64,000 bases of DNA from Flavobacterium psychrophilum (GTDB taxonomy: Bacteria > Bacteroidota > Bacteroidia > Flavobacteriales > Flavobacteriaceae): positions 23,937-87,936 of the forward strand of contig CAMCVA010000011.1 in NCBI GenBank assembly GCA_945879625.1, in the 5' to 3' direction. The notes beneath the pieces were generated by a model, which was not told the DNA's origin, made no database searches, and saw nothing but the letters and a program-made list of their open reading frames with translations. Every line of letters starts with the position of its first letter. The first letter of the stretch is position 1. The translations under genes were made by a program, and so were the position numbers. Shown in pieces: positions 43,295 to 53,434 of this stretch.

Positions 43295-45123
43295 TGACAA
43301 ATTTCAAGAAAATACTTCCTTACCTATTGCCGTATAAAAAGTACGCCTACCTGAATATCTTTTTTAATATTCTGTTTGCGCTTTTTAGCACGCTCTCTTT
43401 TGTGGCTTTGATTCCGATGATGCAAGTGCTCTTTGACCAAACCAAAAGAAATACCGTAGAACCCGTTTTTGAAGGAGTCGGATCGGCCAAGCAGTTTTTG
43501 GAAGATTACTTGAGTTACTTTATTACCACCACCACAGATGCCTATGGTGTGGGCCATACCCTATCTATTATGGTCGCAGTGATTATCAGTATATTTTTAC
43601 TGAAAAATCTGAGCGATTATTTGGCCTTGTTTTTCATTACCTTTTTGCGCAACGGCGTGCTCAAAGATTTGCGCAATGCGATGTACAAAAAAACCATCGA
43701 GTTGCCCATCTCGTATTATTCTGAAAAACGCAAAGGCGATACAATCTCGAGAATTTCTAACGATGTCAACGAGGTGCAATCGTCTTTCTTGTCGCTGTTG
43801 GAGCTCATTGTAAAAGAACCGCTAACGATTGTATTTACGATTTTGACCATGTTTAGCATCAGCGCCAAACTCACGATTTTTGTATTTATTTTTATTCCGG
43901 TGTCGGGTTATATTATTTCGTTGATCGGCAAACAACTCAAAAAACAATCGACCAAAGCCCAGCAAGAACAAGGAGAATTTTTATCGACCATAGAAGAAAC
44001 GTTAGGCGGATTAAAAGTGGTGAAAGGATACAACAGCGAATCCTATTTTACCCAAAAATTTCAAGACTCTACACAACGATTTTTCCAATTGTCCAATGCC
44101 ATTGGCAACCGCCAAAACTTGGCTTCGCCCGTGAGTGAGTTTATGGGAATTTTAGTGATTGCGATCTTGTTGTGGTATGGTGGACACATGGTTTTGATCG
44201 AAAAAACGTTGAATGGTGCGGCCTTTATTGCCTATATGGGCTTGGCCTACAATATTTTAACGCCTGCCAAATCGATCTCTAAAGCTTCCTACAACATCAA
44301 AAAAGGAAATGCGTCAGCCGAACGTATCTTGGAAATTTTAGAACAAGACAACCCGATAAAAGACGGGCCTAATGCCATAGAAAAACATGACTTTGAACAG
44401 CAAATCGAACTGAAAAATGTGTCGTTTAGCTACGATTCCGAATTGGTTTTAAAGCAATTTAACTTGAGTATTCCAAAAGGTAAAACCGTGGCTTTGGTAG
44501 GGCAATCGGGCAGCGGAAAAAGCACCATTGCCAATTTATTGACGCGTTTTTACGACATCAACCAAGGCAGCATTAGCATAGACGGTATCGAGATCAAAGA
44601 TTTAAAATTGCAGTCCTTACGGGGATTGTTGGGCTTGGTAACCCAAGACAGTATCTTGTTTAACGACACCATTAAAGAAAATATTTCCTTAGGAAAACTA
44701 GATGCTACTGACGAAGAAATCATTGAAGCTTTAAAAATTGCCAACGCCTACGAATTTGTAAAAGACTTGCCTTTGGGTATTTACACCAACATTGGCGACA
44801 GCGGAAACAAATTGTCTGGCGGACAAAAACAACGTTTGAGTATTGCCCGCGCGGTCTTGAAAAATCCACCGATTATGATCTTGGATGAGGCTACTTCTGC
44901 CTTGGATACCGAAAGCGAAAAATTGGTGCAAGTGGCGTTGGAAAACATGATGCAAAACCGCACCTCGGTGGTAATTGCACACCGGTTGTCGACCATTCAA
45001 AAAGCCGATTTGATTGTAGTGATGCACAAAGGGGGAATTGTAGAACAAGGAACCCATGACCAATTGATGCAGGCTAACGGCACGTATTTCAAGTTGGTGA
45101 ACATGCAGTCGTTTGAAGGTTAA
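43294..45123 (+). CDS. MsbA-like ABC exporter (fused permease and ATPase)
   Basis: 609 residues. Six membrane helices cover about 15-325, then the ATPase: Walker A GQSGSGKST, signature LSGGQKQRLSIARA, Walker B PIMILDEATSALDT, H-loop AHRLSTI. It is the size and type of lipid A or peptide exporters. Translation is coupled to the mutase by a 1-base overlap. Confidence 0.9.
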   Translation: MTNFKKILPYLLPYKKYAYLNIFFNILFALFSTLSFVALIPMMQVLFDQTKRNTVEPVFEGVGSAKQFLEDYLSYFITTTTDAYGVGHTLSIMVAVIISIFLLKNLSDYLALFFITFLRNGVLKDLRNAMYKKTIELPISYYSEKRKGDTISRISNDVNEVQSSFLSLLELIVKEPLTIVFTILTMFSISAKLTIFVFIFIPVSGYIISLIGKQLKKQSTKAQQEQGEFLSTIEETLGGLKVVKGYNSESYFTQKFQDSTQRFFQLSNAIGNRQNLASPVSEFMGILVIAILLWYGGHMVLIEKTLNGAAFIAYMGLAYNILTPAKSISKASYNIKKGNASAERILEILEQDNPIKDGPNAIEKHDFEQQIELKNVSFSYDSELVLKQFNLSIPKGKTVALVGQSGSGKSTIANLLTRFYDINQGSISIDGIEIKDLKLQSLRGLLGLVTQDSILFNDTIKENISLGKLDATDEEIIEALKIANAYEFVKDLPLGIYTNIGDSGNKLSGGQKQRLSIARAVLKNPPIMILDEATSALDTESEKLVQVALENMMQNRTSVVIAHRLSTIQKADLIVVMHKGGIVEQGTHDQLMQANGTYFKLVNMQSFEG

Positions 45124-45127
45124 ACCG

Positions 45128-47593
45128 TTATAGTCGTACCGAAAGTTTCAAATTAAACACCCGCGTGGTCAAGTAATTGGGCACTGCATACTGACTTTTG
45201 GTATATACATCCCGAACCCACGTATTGGTAATGGCATTTTGGTTGTTGAACATATTGAAGATTTCAAAGCCAAGTGCGCAATCTTTGAATTTTTTAAGCC
45301 AATGTCCTTCGGGGCGTTGGTTATTTTTTTCGGTTAATACATACGAAAATCCTACATCGGCACGTCGGTAATCGCGCAATCGGTTTTGGTATTGATACGG
45401 ATCGGCATAAGAAGGAGAACCTCCTGGTAACCCGGTATTGTAGACAATATTCAAGTACACTTTTACACTTGGGATGTTGGGCATGTAATCTTGAAACAAA
45501 ATCCCAAACTTAAGTCGTTGGTCGGTGGGGCGGGAAATATATCCCCGATTGTCGATGTTCTCTTCTGTTTTCAAATACCCAAAGCTCAACCACGATTCGG
45601 TGCCCGGAACAAATTCGCCATTGAGTCGCACGTCTAATCCTTGGGCAAATGCAACCGCCGTATTGCTAGCTGCATACCGTATGCGGACATTTTCGAGCGT
45701 ATACGGATTGACGTCTGTCAAGGATTTGTAATAGGCTTCTGTCACCATTTTGAAGGGTCGGTCCCACATTTTGAAACTGTAATCGTTGCTGATCACAAAA
45801 TGAATGGACTTTTGCGCCTTCACGTTGGGGCGCACAATGCCTAAAGAATCTCGGAGTTCCCGGTAAAAAGGCGGTTGGTAATAATAGCCCCCCGATATGC
45901 GAAAAATCATGTCGCGATTCCAGTCGGGTTTGATGGCAAACTGCGCTCGAGGACTCACGACGGTTTGTGAAACACCTGCAGTAGGTGCGCCACTAACCTG
46001 CCATTGGTGCATTCGCACACCAGCATTATAGGAAACTTCACTAGATCCTAATTTTGTTTTTAGACTCCATTGGGCATAGCCCGAAAACCGATTAATGTTG
46101 ATGAAATTTTTGGCGCGCACATTGCGATACGGCACCAATGGCCCTACAAAAGGCGTATAGGGTTGGTTGTTGGAAGGAATATCCAAATCACGTGGATTTA
46201 AGGAAAAACCAGCCGAGTCAATCACCTCCCATTCGATGATGCGGTCGCGAATGTCCTCGCGGGTATACTTGAAACCCCATTCGATTTGGTGTTTTTTGAT
46301 GTCGTGAAAACCTTTCACTTCGGCATTGACAATCAAAGCATCCAAGTCGTTGCGCGCGTGATTGAGTTGTGAACCAATGGCTCGACTGTAGGTTACATCA
46401 CCAAAGGTTTCTGAGCCAATGTTGGAGTCAATCTCACCCAAGGCGTAAGCCGCATCGATATCAAAATACTCTTGTTCTAAAGTATGGTAGGCTGACCCTA
46501 TTAGCTTCAGCGTAAAATTATCACTGGCGTTGTAGGTGGTTTTTAACGCACCAAAATAGGTTTCGTATTTATCTTTTTCTTGTCCTTCGTAAAAAATCAA
46601 CAAGGCAATAGGATCTGACAAAGTGCCGAAATTGGTTTGACGAATTAAGGGTTGATAATTGTATTTGTTTTGTGCCACATTACCCAAGAAACTAAACTGC
46701 CATTTGGCTGAGGGCGAAAAATTAATGTTGGTTTGCACATCGGCAAAGGTGGGGCGGAAATTGGTAGAAGTCTCTTGACTATTCACCAACAAGCTGTTGT
46801 CACGGTATCGCAATCCGGCCAAACCCGACCATTTTTTATTTTTGGAAACAGCATCAACGGCTACACTTCCTCCCAAAAAACTGGCCTCGGTAGCCAAGCC
46901 AAAACGCGTGGGTTTGCGGTAGCTGATGTCTAAAACAGAAGACAACTTATCGCCGTATTTGGCTTGAAAACCGCCGGCAGAAAAATCTACATTTTGCACT
47001 AAATCAGTGTTGGTGAAACTTAATCCCTCTTGCTGTCCGGAACGAATTAGGAACGGACGGTAAATTTCTACCTCATTGACATACACTAGATTTTCATCGT
47101 AGTTACCCCCCCGCACCGAATACTGTGTACTGAGTTCATTGTTGGAATTGACTCCCGGTAAAGTTTTGATAATGTTCTCAATTCCGGCATTGGCTCCCGG
47201 GATTTTGCGAATCACTTCGGGTTCGATTACTGTAATTCCTTGAATGCGTTTGCGATTGCCTGCCGTCACGGTTACTTCACCCAAACTCTCGGCTTTGTCA
47301 CTGAGTTGCGGATTGAATTCGTAATCTTCGTTGGGTTTTAACTCTAAAGAAACCGTGTATTTTTTTAAGGTAATATGGGTGAAAACCACTTGGATTTTCT
47401 TGTTTGCAGGAACCACCAATTGGTAAAATCCGTTCTCGTTGGTTTTGGTGCTTTTATCGGCAGCCGTTACATTGACTTCACTAATAGCTTCCCCATTTTC
47501 ACTGAGTATAACCCCTTTGATTCGGGCGTTTTGAGCAAAACTTAGTTGGCAACAAAAAAGAAGAAAAAACAGCAGGGATTTATAGGTATTCAA
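45128..47593 (-). CDS. TonB-dependent receptor with carboxypeptidase-like N-domain
   Basis: 821 residues. Signal peptide to SFAQ, then a CarboxypepD_reg-like beta domain (IKGVILSENGEAISEVNVTA), then a plug (EVIRKIPGANAGIENIIKTL, YSVRGGNYDENLVYVNEVEI) and barrel ending VFNLKLSVRL. The substrate is unknown. It starts 3 bases after the M23 peptidase gene stop, so the two probably form an operon. Confidence 0.9.
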   Translation of the reverse strand: MNTYKSLLFFLLFCCQLSFAQNARIKGVILSENGEAISEVNVTAADKSTKTNENGFYQLVVPANKKIQVVFTHITLKKYTVSLELKPNEDYEFNPQLSDKAESLGEVTVTAGNRKRIQGITVIEPEVIRKIPGANAGIENIIKTLPGVNSNNELSTQYSVRGGNYDENLVYVNEVEIYRPFLIRSGQQEGLSFTNTDLVQNVDFSAGGFQAKYGDKLSSVLDISYRKPTRFGLATEASFLGGSVAVDAVSKNKKWSGLAGLRYRDNSLLVNSQETSTNFRPTFADVQTNINFSPSAKWQFSFLGNVAQNKYNYQPLIRQTNFGTLSDPIALLIFYEGQEKDKYETYFGALKTTYNASDNFTLKLIGSAYHTLEQEYFDIDAAYALGEIDSNIGSETFGDVTYSRAIGSQLNHARNDLDALIVNAEVKGFHDIKKHQIEWGFKYTREDIRDRIIEWEVIDSAGFSLNPRDLDIPSNNQPYTPFVGPLVPYRNVRAKNFININRFSGYAQWSLKTKLGSSEVSYNAGVRMHQWQVSGAPTAGVSQTVVSPRAQFAIKPDWNRDMIFRISGGYYYQPPFYRELRDSLGIVRPNVKAQKSIHFVISNDYSFKMWDRPFKMVTEAYYKSLTDVNPYTLENVRIRYAASNTAVAFAQGLDVRLNGEFVPGTESWLSFGYLKTEENIDNRGYISRPTDQRLKFGILFQDYMPNIPSVKVYLNIVYNTGLPGGSPSYADPYQYQNRLRDYRRADVGFSYVLTEKNNQRPEGHWLKKFKDCALGFEIFNMFNNQNAITNTWVRDVYTKSQYAVPNYLTTRVFNLKLSVRL

Positions 47594-47596
47594 CGG

Positions 47597-49294
47597 CTAG
47601 GGTTTATTTTTTTGACTTCTAAAAAATGTGGATTCAAAGATAGCAGAATTTCCTACATGATCGGTTACGATGAGTTTTAATTCGTTTTTTCCTTCGAGCA
47701 AAAAAGCGGGATCAAATTGGTGAATCAACTGATCGGATTTGTAATCGTATTCAAATAGAACCCAATTGGAATTGAGGTAGCCGTTGTAACTTTTAATGCC
47801 CGATCCCGAATCGGTAATTTCAAAACTCAACTGGTTTTCGTTGCTCATCCATCGGCCTTCAAGTGGTCTTGGTAGCTTGATTGTGGGGGCAATTGTATCA
47901 GTTTGCAGGACATAGGTGCCCAACTTTTTGACATAGGTTTTGTAGGTGTTTTTACTAAATTTTGTGGGCGAATAAATCGTGTTTCCCTTTTCGATCAAAG
48001 CCAAATAGGTCTTATTCGGATAGGCGCGCATGCTGTCTACACAACTCAACTGAAAATTGGTATGCGCAGGCACAAGGTCTTCGTGAATACTCAAGGTGTC
48101 TTTGGCGGCGCTGATGCGCAAATAAAAATCGTCATAAAAAGTCTTTGCGGGAAAAAAAACAGTGAAATTTCCCTCCTCAAAAATGGCGTCTTGGTTGGCT
48201 TTTACCAAGTATTTGGAATTCAATTGTGGTGACGGAATGACTACCGAATCGGCTGCGTATTCTATCGGAATTTGAATACTCGTGGTATTTGCATGAAAAT
48301 CGGAAACTTCAATGCGAGCCACTTGATTTACATTGGGCAAAGGCGTGTAAATTCCTTGCGCGTTATCGGCTTGCAACAAACTCCAGTCGTTGGGATTCTT
48401 TTGAAATAATTTTTGAACCCGCTGTTTTGTTTTCTTATAGCGAGCATAATCGAGCAAAGCATTGACATAACGGGTTTCTGCAAACGAAAAATCATCAAAT
48501 TGGTACCCAAAATTGGGCGTGCCATTGCGGTAACATTGTACTTTGTATATGCCATTGGTGTTGTAGGAAACATTGTCGTAATCGTTTGCCGCGATGCCAA
48601 AACCAACCGAACCATTCACCCGCAGCTGCTCAGAAATAAAGGTGCCGTCCTTTTGCAAAGACACATGCAAAACAATTGGCACATTGGATTGATTTACAGT
48701 GCTTTTGGGTGTAATTGGATAGGCTAACACATTAGCTACAAATGGTTTTTTGGTGTCTTTTAGCAACGCATCAAACCCGAAAAAAAGTGGATTGATAATG
48801 TTTTCGGTTTGGGAATCCCGAATTTCGAAATGCAAATGAGGTCCTTCAGAACCACCTGTATTTCCAGACCAAGCAATTGTATCTCCTTGTTTTACTTGTA
48901 ATTCTTTGGCCAAGGGAAACAACTCGACTTCATATGATTTTTGATCGTAATGTGCTTTTTTGAGGTAGGCATCGATAGCTCCATTAGCCTTTTGTAAATG
49001 ACCATATACGGTGGTATAACCATTTGGATGAGTAATATATATCGCTTTGCCATAGCCAAAGGTGGAAATTTTTATCCTGGACACGTAGCCCGAAGCGGCA
49101 GCCAAAACAGGCAAGCCATCTTTTTGGTTGGTTTTGTAATCTAAGCCTGAATGAAAATGGTTGTTTCTCAACTCCCCAAAATTTCCCGACAACTGCATGG
49201 GTATGGATAAAGGTGACTTAAAATCATCTTTTGGGTAGTTGGGTTGTGCAAAAAAAGGCGTGTAAAAAAACAACAAGAGCCGTAAAATTTTCAT
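47597..49294 (-). CDS. M23-family (LytM) metallopeptidase
   Basis: 565 residues with a short signal peptide. The zinc motifs are HFHSGLDYKT (HxxxD) and GPHLHFEIRD (HxH), both in the first 180 residues. A long beta-rich C-terminal part with a bacterial Ig-like look (LSFEITDSGSGIKSYNGYLN) follows. It probably cuts peptidoglycan cross-links in the periplasm. Confidence 0.9.
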   Translation of the reverse strand: MKILRLLLFFYTPFFAQPNYPKDDFKSPLSIPMQLSGNFGELRNNHFHSGLDYKTNQKDGLPVLAAASGYVSRIKISTFGYGKAIYITHPNGYTTVYGHLQKANGAIDAYLKKAHYDQKSYEVELFPLAKELQVKQGDTIAWSGNTGGSEGPHLHFEIRDSQTENIINPLFFGFDALLKDTKKPFVANVLAYPITPKSTVNQSNVPIVLHVSLQKDGTFISEQLRVNGSVGFGIAANDYDNVSYNTNGIYKVQCYRNGTPNFGYQFDDFSFAETRYVNALLDYARYKKTKQRVQKLFQKNPNDWSLLQADNAQGIYTPLPNVNQVARIEVSDFHANTTSIQIPIEYAADSVVIPSPQLNSKYLVKANQDAIFEEGNFTVFFPAKTFYDDFYLRISAAKDTLSIHEDLVPAHTNFQLSCVDSMRAYPNKTYLALIEKGNTIYSPTKFSKNTYKTYVKKLGTYVLQTDTIAPTIKLPRPLEGRWMSNENQLSFEITDSGSGIKSYNGYLNSNWVLFEYDYKSDQLIHQFDPAFLLEGKNELKLIVTDHVGNSAIFESTFFRSQKNKP

Positions 49295-49418
49295 GGAAAA
49301 AGCTTTGGGCTAAGATAAAAAAAATTAAGAAATGAAAAGTGTTTTTAAACAGTTGTAATCGGTTGATTTCGTGTAGAATAACTGCCAACAAACTGAATGT
49401 GTTTTTTTTTATAAATAA

Positions 49419-49449
49419 TTGGCATAATTCATTTGTAATGTTAACTTTG
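49419..49449 (+). promoter_or_regulatory. Promoter of the coiled-coil/zapA operon
   Basis: TTG (49419-49421), 20 bases, TAACTTTG (49442-49449): a good Bacteroidetes housekeeping promoter, 29 bases before the ATG. Confidence 0.6.
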
Positions 49450-49478
49450 TGGAAATAAGTAAGGAATAGGATTTTCAG

Positions 49479-49769
49479 ATGAGTGAAATTGTAGAAATTA
49501 TTGATACTCTTGAAGGTAGACTAAAAAAACTAGTAGAAAAAACAGATTTTTTAGAAAAAACCACTACCCAATTGACGTTCGATTTACAAAAAGCTACACA
49601 AACCATACAGTTCCAATCAAATGAGTTGGAACGCTTGAAAAAGCAATATGACACACTGAAAATCGCCAATTCTTTGCTTGGCAGTGAAGAAAACAAAAGA
49701 GAAACCAAGCTGAAAATAAATTCATTAATTCGTGAAATTGATTACTGTATAGCCCAGCTAGCAGAGTAA
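49479..49769 (+). CDS. Small coiled-coil protein next to zapA
   Basis: 96 residues, almost all helix with heptad spacing (IIDTLEGRLKKLVEKTDFLE, LQKATQTIQFQSNELERLKK). No signal peptide. Its place 6 bases before zapA suggests a cell-division helper, perhaps ZapB-like in shape, but homology cannot be claimed. Confidence 0.7.
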   Translation: MSEIVEIIDTLEGRLKKLVEKTDFLEKTTTQLTFDLQKATQTIQFQSNELERLKKQYDTLKIANSLLGSEENKRETKLKINSLIREIDYCIAQLAE

Positions 49770-49775
49770 AACAGC

Positions 49776-50078
49776 ATGAACGAAAAGCTAAAAATCAAAT
49801 TATCAATTGCCGATCGCGTCTATCCCCTCACGGTAGAAATGACGCAGGAAGAAGGGTTGCGAAGCGCTTGCAAAAAAATTGAGAGTATGATTAAGCAGTT
49901 TGAAGAAAATTACGCAGTGCGAGACAAACAAGATGTATTGGCCATGTGTGCCTTGCAGTTTGCCTCACAACTGGAGCAAAAACAACAAGAAACTTCGATT
50001 GATGGCACAGACACCATTGAGCGAATTCAAAAATTGAATGATTTTGTTGCTCAGTATCTCGACAAAAAAGACTGGTAA
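49776..50078 (+). CDS. zapA: Cell division protein ZapA
   Basis: 100 residues. ZapA binds FtsZ and bundles its filaments. Family words: LKIKLSIADRVYPLTVEMTQ, EEGLRSACKKIESMIKQFEE, DVLAMCALQFASQLEQKQ. The C-terminal coil is shorter than that of E. coli ZapA. Confidence 0.85.
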   Translation: MNEKLKIKLSIADRVYPLTVEMTQEEGLRSACKKIESMIKQFEENYAVRDKQDVLAMCALQFASQLEQKQQETSIDGTDTIERIQKLNDFVAQYLDKKDW

Positions 50079-50126
50079 AAAAGTCTTAATTTACAATATC
50101 ACGTTCTTAACATAGACTAAAATACT

Positions 50127-50290
50127 GCCTACATTAGTTATTTTTTGGTAAACTCAACGCTAACAATTTAGAATGAGCCTATCTTCGCTACTAAAGCATG
50201 CCTCGCCTTGGCCAGGAAACTTGAACAGTGAGTACGCTCAAAACTTGTCATTTCGAGTTTATACATTACACCTAATGTGGGCTTTTTTTA
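50127..50290 (+). ncRNA. ssrS: 6S RNA (6S-Flavo-like)
   Basis: GCCTACATTAG (50127-50137) pairs with CTAATGTGGGC (50272-50282) with one G-U pair, closing an RNA of about 160 nt that ends in a T-run. Inside, TAAACTC (50149-50155) pairs with GAGTTTA (50255-50261), leaving a large central bubble, as in 6S RNA that traps RNA polymerase. The zapA-rny position fits what I know of flavobacterial 6S RNA. No covariance model was run. Confidence 0.65.
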
Positions 50291-50310
50291 TATAAATCAA
50301 TAAATTAAAC

Positions 50311-51873
50311 ATGGACATTTTAACAATACTTATTTCGGGAATCGCAGGAATCGCAGGTGGATTTTCGGTAGCCAAAGTGCTAGAAAAGAATACCGTTTCC
50401 AACCTCATTAAAAGCGCCAAAAAGGACGCTGCTTCTATATTAAAAGACGCCAACTTGGAAGCTGAAAACATCAAAAAAGATAAAATTCTTCAAGCCAAAG
50501 AAAAATTCATTGAGCTGAAAGCCGAACACGAAGAAGTAATTCTAGCCCGTGACCGCAAGGTAGCCGAAGTAGAGAAACGCACCCGGGACAAAGAATCTCA
50601 AATATCGAATGAATTGGGCAAAGCCAAAAAAATCAACGACGATTATGAGGCCAAAACTACCGAATACGAAAGCAAATTAGAACATCTCGAGAAAAAACAA
50701 CAAGAGGTAGAACGTATGCACAAAAGCCAATTGAATCAATTGGAGGTGATCTCTGGTTTATCGGCTGAAGATGCCCGTGATCAGTTGATTGAAGGCTTGA
50801 AAGCTGAAGCCAAAACCAAGGCCATGGCGCAAATTCAAGACACGATTGAAGAAGCCAAATTGACGGCCCAACAAGAAGCCAAGAAAATCATCATCAACAC
50901 CATACAACGCATCGGAACCGAAGAAGCGGTAGAAAATTGCGTGTCGGTATTTAACATCGAATCAGACGACGTAAAAGGCCGCATCATTGGTCGTGAAGGT
51001 CGAAACATTCGTGCCTTAGAAGCAGCTACTGGTGTAGAAATTATTGTAGACGATACTCCAGAAGCAATTATCCTTTCTTGTTTTGATCCGGTGCGAAGAG
51101 AAATTGCCCGTTTGGCTTTACACAAATTGGTTACAGATGGACGAATTCACCCGGCTCGTATTGAAGAAGTGGTGGCCAAAACAGCCAAACAAATCGAAGA
51201 CGAAATTATCGAAGTTGGTAAACGTACTGTAATTGATTTGGGTATTCACGGTTTACACCCCGAATTGATTAAAGTGGTGGGCAGAATGAAATACCGTTCA
51301 TCCTACGGACAAAACTTATTGCAACACTCCCGTGAAGTATCTAAATTGTGTGGATTGATGGCTGCCGAATTGGGCTTGAATGTAAAACTAGCCAAACGCG
51401 CTGGATTATTGCACGATATCGGAAAAGTGCCGGATACCGAAAGTGATTTACCACACGCCTTGTTGGGTATGCAATGGGCCGAGAAATATGGCGAAAAAGA
51501 AGAAGTATGCAACGCAATTGGAGCGCACCACGACGAAATAGAAATGAAATCGTTGTTGTCGCCAATCGTTCAAGTTTGTGATGCCATCTCGGGTGCACGT
51601 CCAGGCGCGCGTCGTCAAGTATTGGATTCGTACATTCAACGATTAAAAGACTTAGAAGAAGTAGCCTACGGATTTGGCGGCGTGAAAAATGCCTATGCGA
51701 TTCAAGCCGGTAGAGAATTGCGTGTAATTGTAGAAAGCGAAAAAGTATCGGATGAAAATGCCGCTACCCTATCGTTTGAAATTTCGCAAAAAATACAAAC
51801 CGAAATGACCTATCCGGGCCAGGTGAAAGTTACAGTAATTCGCGAAACGCGCGCCGTGAACATCGCCAAGTAA
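50311..51873 (+). CDS. rny: Ribonuclease Y
   Basis: 520 residues. This membrane-anchored endoribonuclease starts mRNA decay. An N-terminal helix ([20 protein letters not shown]), a long coiled coil (to about 190), a KH domain ([20 protein letters not shown]), and an HD domain ([20 protein letters not shown]) are in order. Confidence 0.96.
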   Translation: MDILTILISGIAGIAGGFSVAKVLEKNTVSNLIKSAKKDAASILKDANLEAENIKKDKILQAKEKFIELKAEHEEVILARDRKVAEVEKRTRDKESQISNELGKAKKINDDYEAKTTEYESKLEHLEKKQQEVERMHKSQLNQLEVISGLSAEDARDQLIEGLKAEAKTKAMAQIQDTIEEAKLTAQQEAKKIIINTIQRIGTEEAVENCVSVFNIESDDVKGRIIGREGRNIRALEAATGVEIIVDDTPEAIILSCFDPVRREIARLALHKLVTDGRIHPARIEEVVAKTAKQIEDEIIEVGKRTVIDLGIHGLHPELIKVVGRMKYRSSYGQNLLQHSREVSKLCGLMAAELGLNVKLAKRAGLLHDIGKVPDTESDLPHALLGMQWAEKYGEKEEVCNAIGAHHDEIEMKSLLSPIVQVCDAISGARPGARRQVLDSYIQRLKDLEEVAYGFGGVKNAYAIQAGRELRVIVESEKVSDENAATLSFEISQKIQTEMTYPGQVKVTVIRETRAVNIAK

Positions 51874-51894
51874 TTCGTAAATTCAAAAATAGAT

Positions 51895-51920
51895 AAGACC
51901 CTTTTCAGGGTCTTTTTTTT
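51895..51920 (+). terminator. Terminator of rny
   Basis: AAGACCCT, TTTC, AGGGTCTT with a T-run after it. Confidence 0.88.
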
Positions 51921-51922
51921 GT

Positions 51923-52390
51923 TTAATTGAGTTGATACAGCACACCAATCGTGAATTGTCTCATTTGGGATGCTTTAGAAAAAAGCATTGCGTAATGCGT
52001 ATCTATCGATAAATGATCATTGAGTTCATAGGATCCGCCCAAGGTATAGCCAAAACGCGTGTTCTCGGTTTCGGCTGAATCTAAACTAAAATCCAAGGCC
52101 GGTCCGCCTATCAAATATACTTTTTCGGCCAAGGCAAATTTGGAACACAAAGGCACGTATATACTGCTCTGTGAATCGCCTTCGGCGCTTGCCATTGTGA
52201 AATTAACACTGGTTAGAAAATGAATAAATTGGTATTGCATGCCCACATAAAAACCTGGGGCTTTTATTGTATTGGCCGATTCAAAGGCAATTGATTTGTG
52301 CAACAAACCACCGCGCACCGAGAAGGCGTGGTCTTGGGCTTGAACGGCAGTAATTACGAGCGCAGCAAAAAAAGTAAAAAAGAATTTCAT
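51923..52390 (-). CDS. Small outer-membrane beta-barrel protein
   Basis: 155 residues. The signal peptide ends AVQAQ. Alternating strands follow (FYVGMQYQFIHFLTSVNFTM, FGYTLGGSYELNDHLSIDTH) and it ends FTIGVLYQLN. It shares the set KVYLIGGPALDFSLDSAETENTRFGY with the barrel at 53435-53914, so they are paralogues. Function unknown. Confidence 0.75.
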   Translation of the reverse strand: MKFFFTFFAALVITAVQAQDHAFSVRGGLLHKSIAFESANTIKAPGFYVGMQYQFIHFLTSVNFTMASAEGDSQSSIYVPLCSKFALAEKVYLIGGPALDFSLDSAETENTRFGYTLGGSYELNDHLSIDTHYAMLFSKASQMRQFTIGVLYQLN

Positions 52391-52462
52391 GGTAGAGATT
52401 TAAAAATAAAGCCGCAAATATAGCCCTATACGACGCTATTCCATAAAACAAAATCGATAAAA

Positions 52463-53356
52463 TTATTTGCGGGGATGAAACTTGTGCAGCACCTGCGTGA
52501 GGTGTTTTCGGTCTAAATGCACATAAATTTCGGTGGTGGTGATGGATTCGTGACCCAACAAAAGCTGAATAGAACGCAAGTCGGCACCGTTTTCTAACAA
52601 ATGCGTCGCAAACGAATGGCGCAAGGTGTGCGGACTAATGGTTTTGTGTAACTTAATCTCTACCGCCAAGGATTTGATAATGGTGAACACCATGGCTCGA
52701 GTAAGTTTTCGGCCGCGGCGGTTGAGAAACAAAGTGTCTTCGTGGCCTTTTTGAATGGGCAAATGGCTGCGTTTTTGTTGGTGAAACTGGATGTATTTTT
52801 GGGTATTGGGACCAATGGGCACAAAGCGTTGTTTGTTTCCTTTTCCGATTACTTTGATGAATCCTTCGTCAAAAAACAAATCGGATAATTTGAGTTCGAC
52901 CAATTCGGAAACGCGCAACCCACAACCGTACAAGGTTTCTAAAAGTGCTCGGTTGCGTTCGCCCTCGGGTTTGGATAAATCGATGGCGGCTATGAGTGCA
53001 TCAATTTCGGTAACCGATAAGGTATCGGGCAATTTTCGACCGATACGCGGCGCTTCAATGAGTTCCATTGGATTATCGGCCCGGTAATCTTCAAAAATTA
53101 AATAACTAAAAAAACTCTTCAAGCCCGAAATGATACGCGATTGCGAACGCGGATTGACCTCGGTAGAAATGGTATAGATAAACTGCTGCAGTTGTTCTTC
53201 TGTAATCTTGACTGGCGAAACATCCACTTGATTTTGTGCCAAATAATGCATCAACCGCCCGATATCAAAGGTATAATTGTCAATGGTATTCTTTGACAAA
53301 CCCCGTTCGATGCGCATATAGGATTGAAAATGTTTGAGTAAAGTAGTCCAGTTCAT
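52463..53356 (-). CDS. xerD: Site-specific tyrosine recombinase XerD
   Basis: 297 residues from the ATG at 53356; the longer frame adds an unrelated leader. XerD resolves chromosome dimers at dif. Catalytic residues are R148, K172, H243, R246, H269 and Y278 (SPHTLRHSFATHLLENGADL, LLGHESITTTEIYVHL). The N-terminal SAM-like domain (FQSYMRIERGLSKNTIDNYT) is standard. It lacks the extra domain of integron integrases, and it is 45 kb from the cassette region. Confidence 0.93.
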   Translation of the reverse strand: MNWTTLLKHFQSYMRIERGLSKNTIDNYTFDIGRLMHYLAQNQVDVSPVKITEEQLQQFIYTISTEVNPRSQSRIISGLKSFFSYLIFEDYRADNPMELIEAPRIGRKLPDTLSVTEIDALIAAIDLSKPEGERNRALLETLYGCGLRVSELVELKLSDLFFDEGFIKVIGKGNKQRFVPIGPNTQKYIQFHQQKRSHLPIQKGHEDTLFLNRRGRKLTRAMVFTIIKSLAVEIKLHKTISPHTLRHSFATHLLENGADLRSIQLLLGHESITTTEIYVHLDRKHLTQVLHKFHPRK

Positions 53357-53385
53357 TGACGCAAAGTAACAGTAAAATATAGACA

Positions 53386-53412
53386 TAAAAAAAGCCCCGA
53401 TTAAGGGGCTCC
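53386..53412 (-). terminator. Terminator of the beta-barrel gene at 53435
   Basis: AGCCCC (53393-53398), GATTAA, GGGGCT (53405-53410), with seven Ts after it on the - strand. Confidence 0.82.
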
Positions 53413-53434
53413 TAACAAACATTATTTATGCTAA

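Noticed and set aside
52463-53356. XerD as the integrase of the attC-like array
   Set aside because: It is a standard XerD without the extra integron-integrase segment, sits 45 kb away, and stands among core genes.
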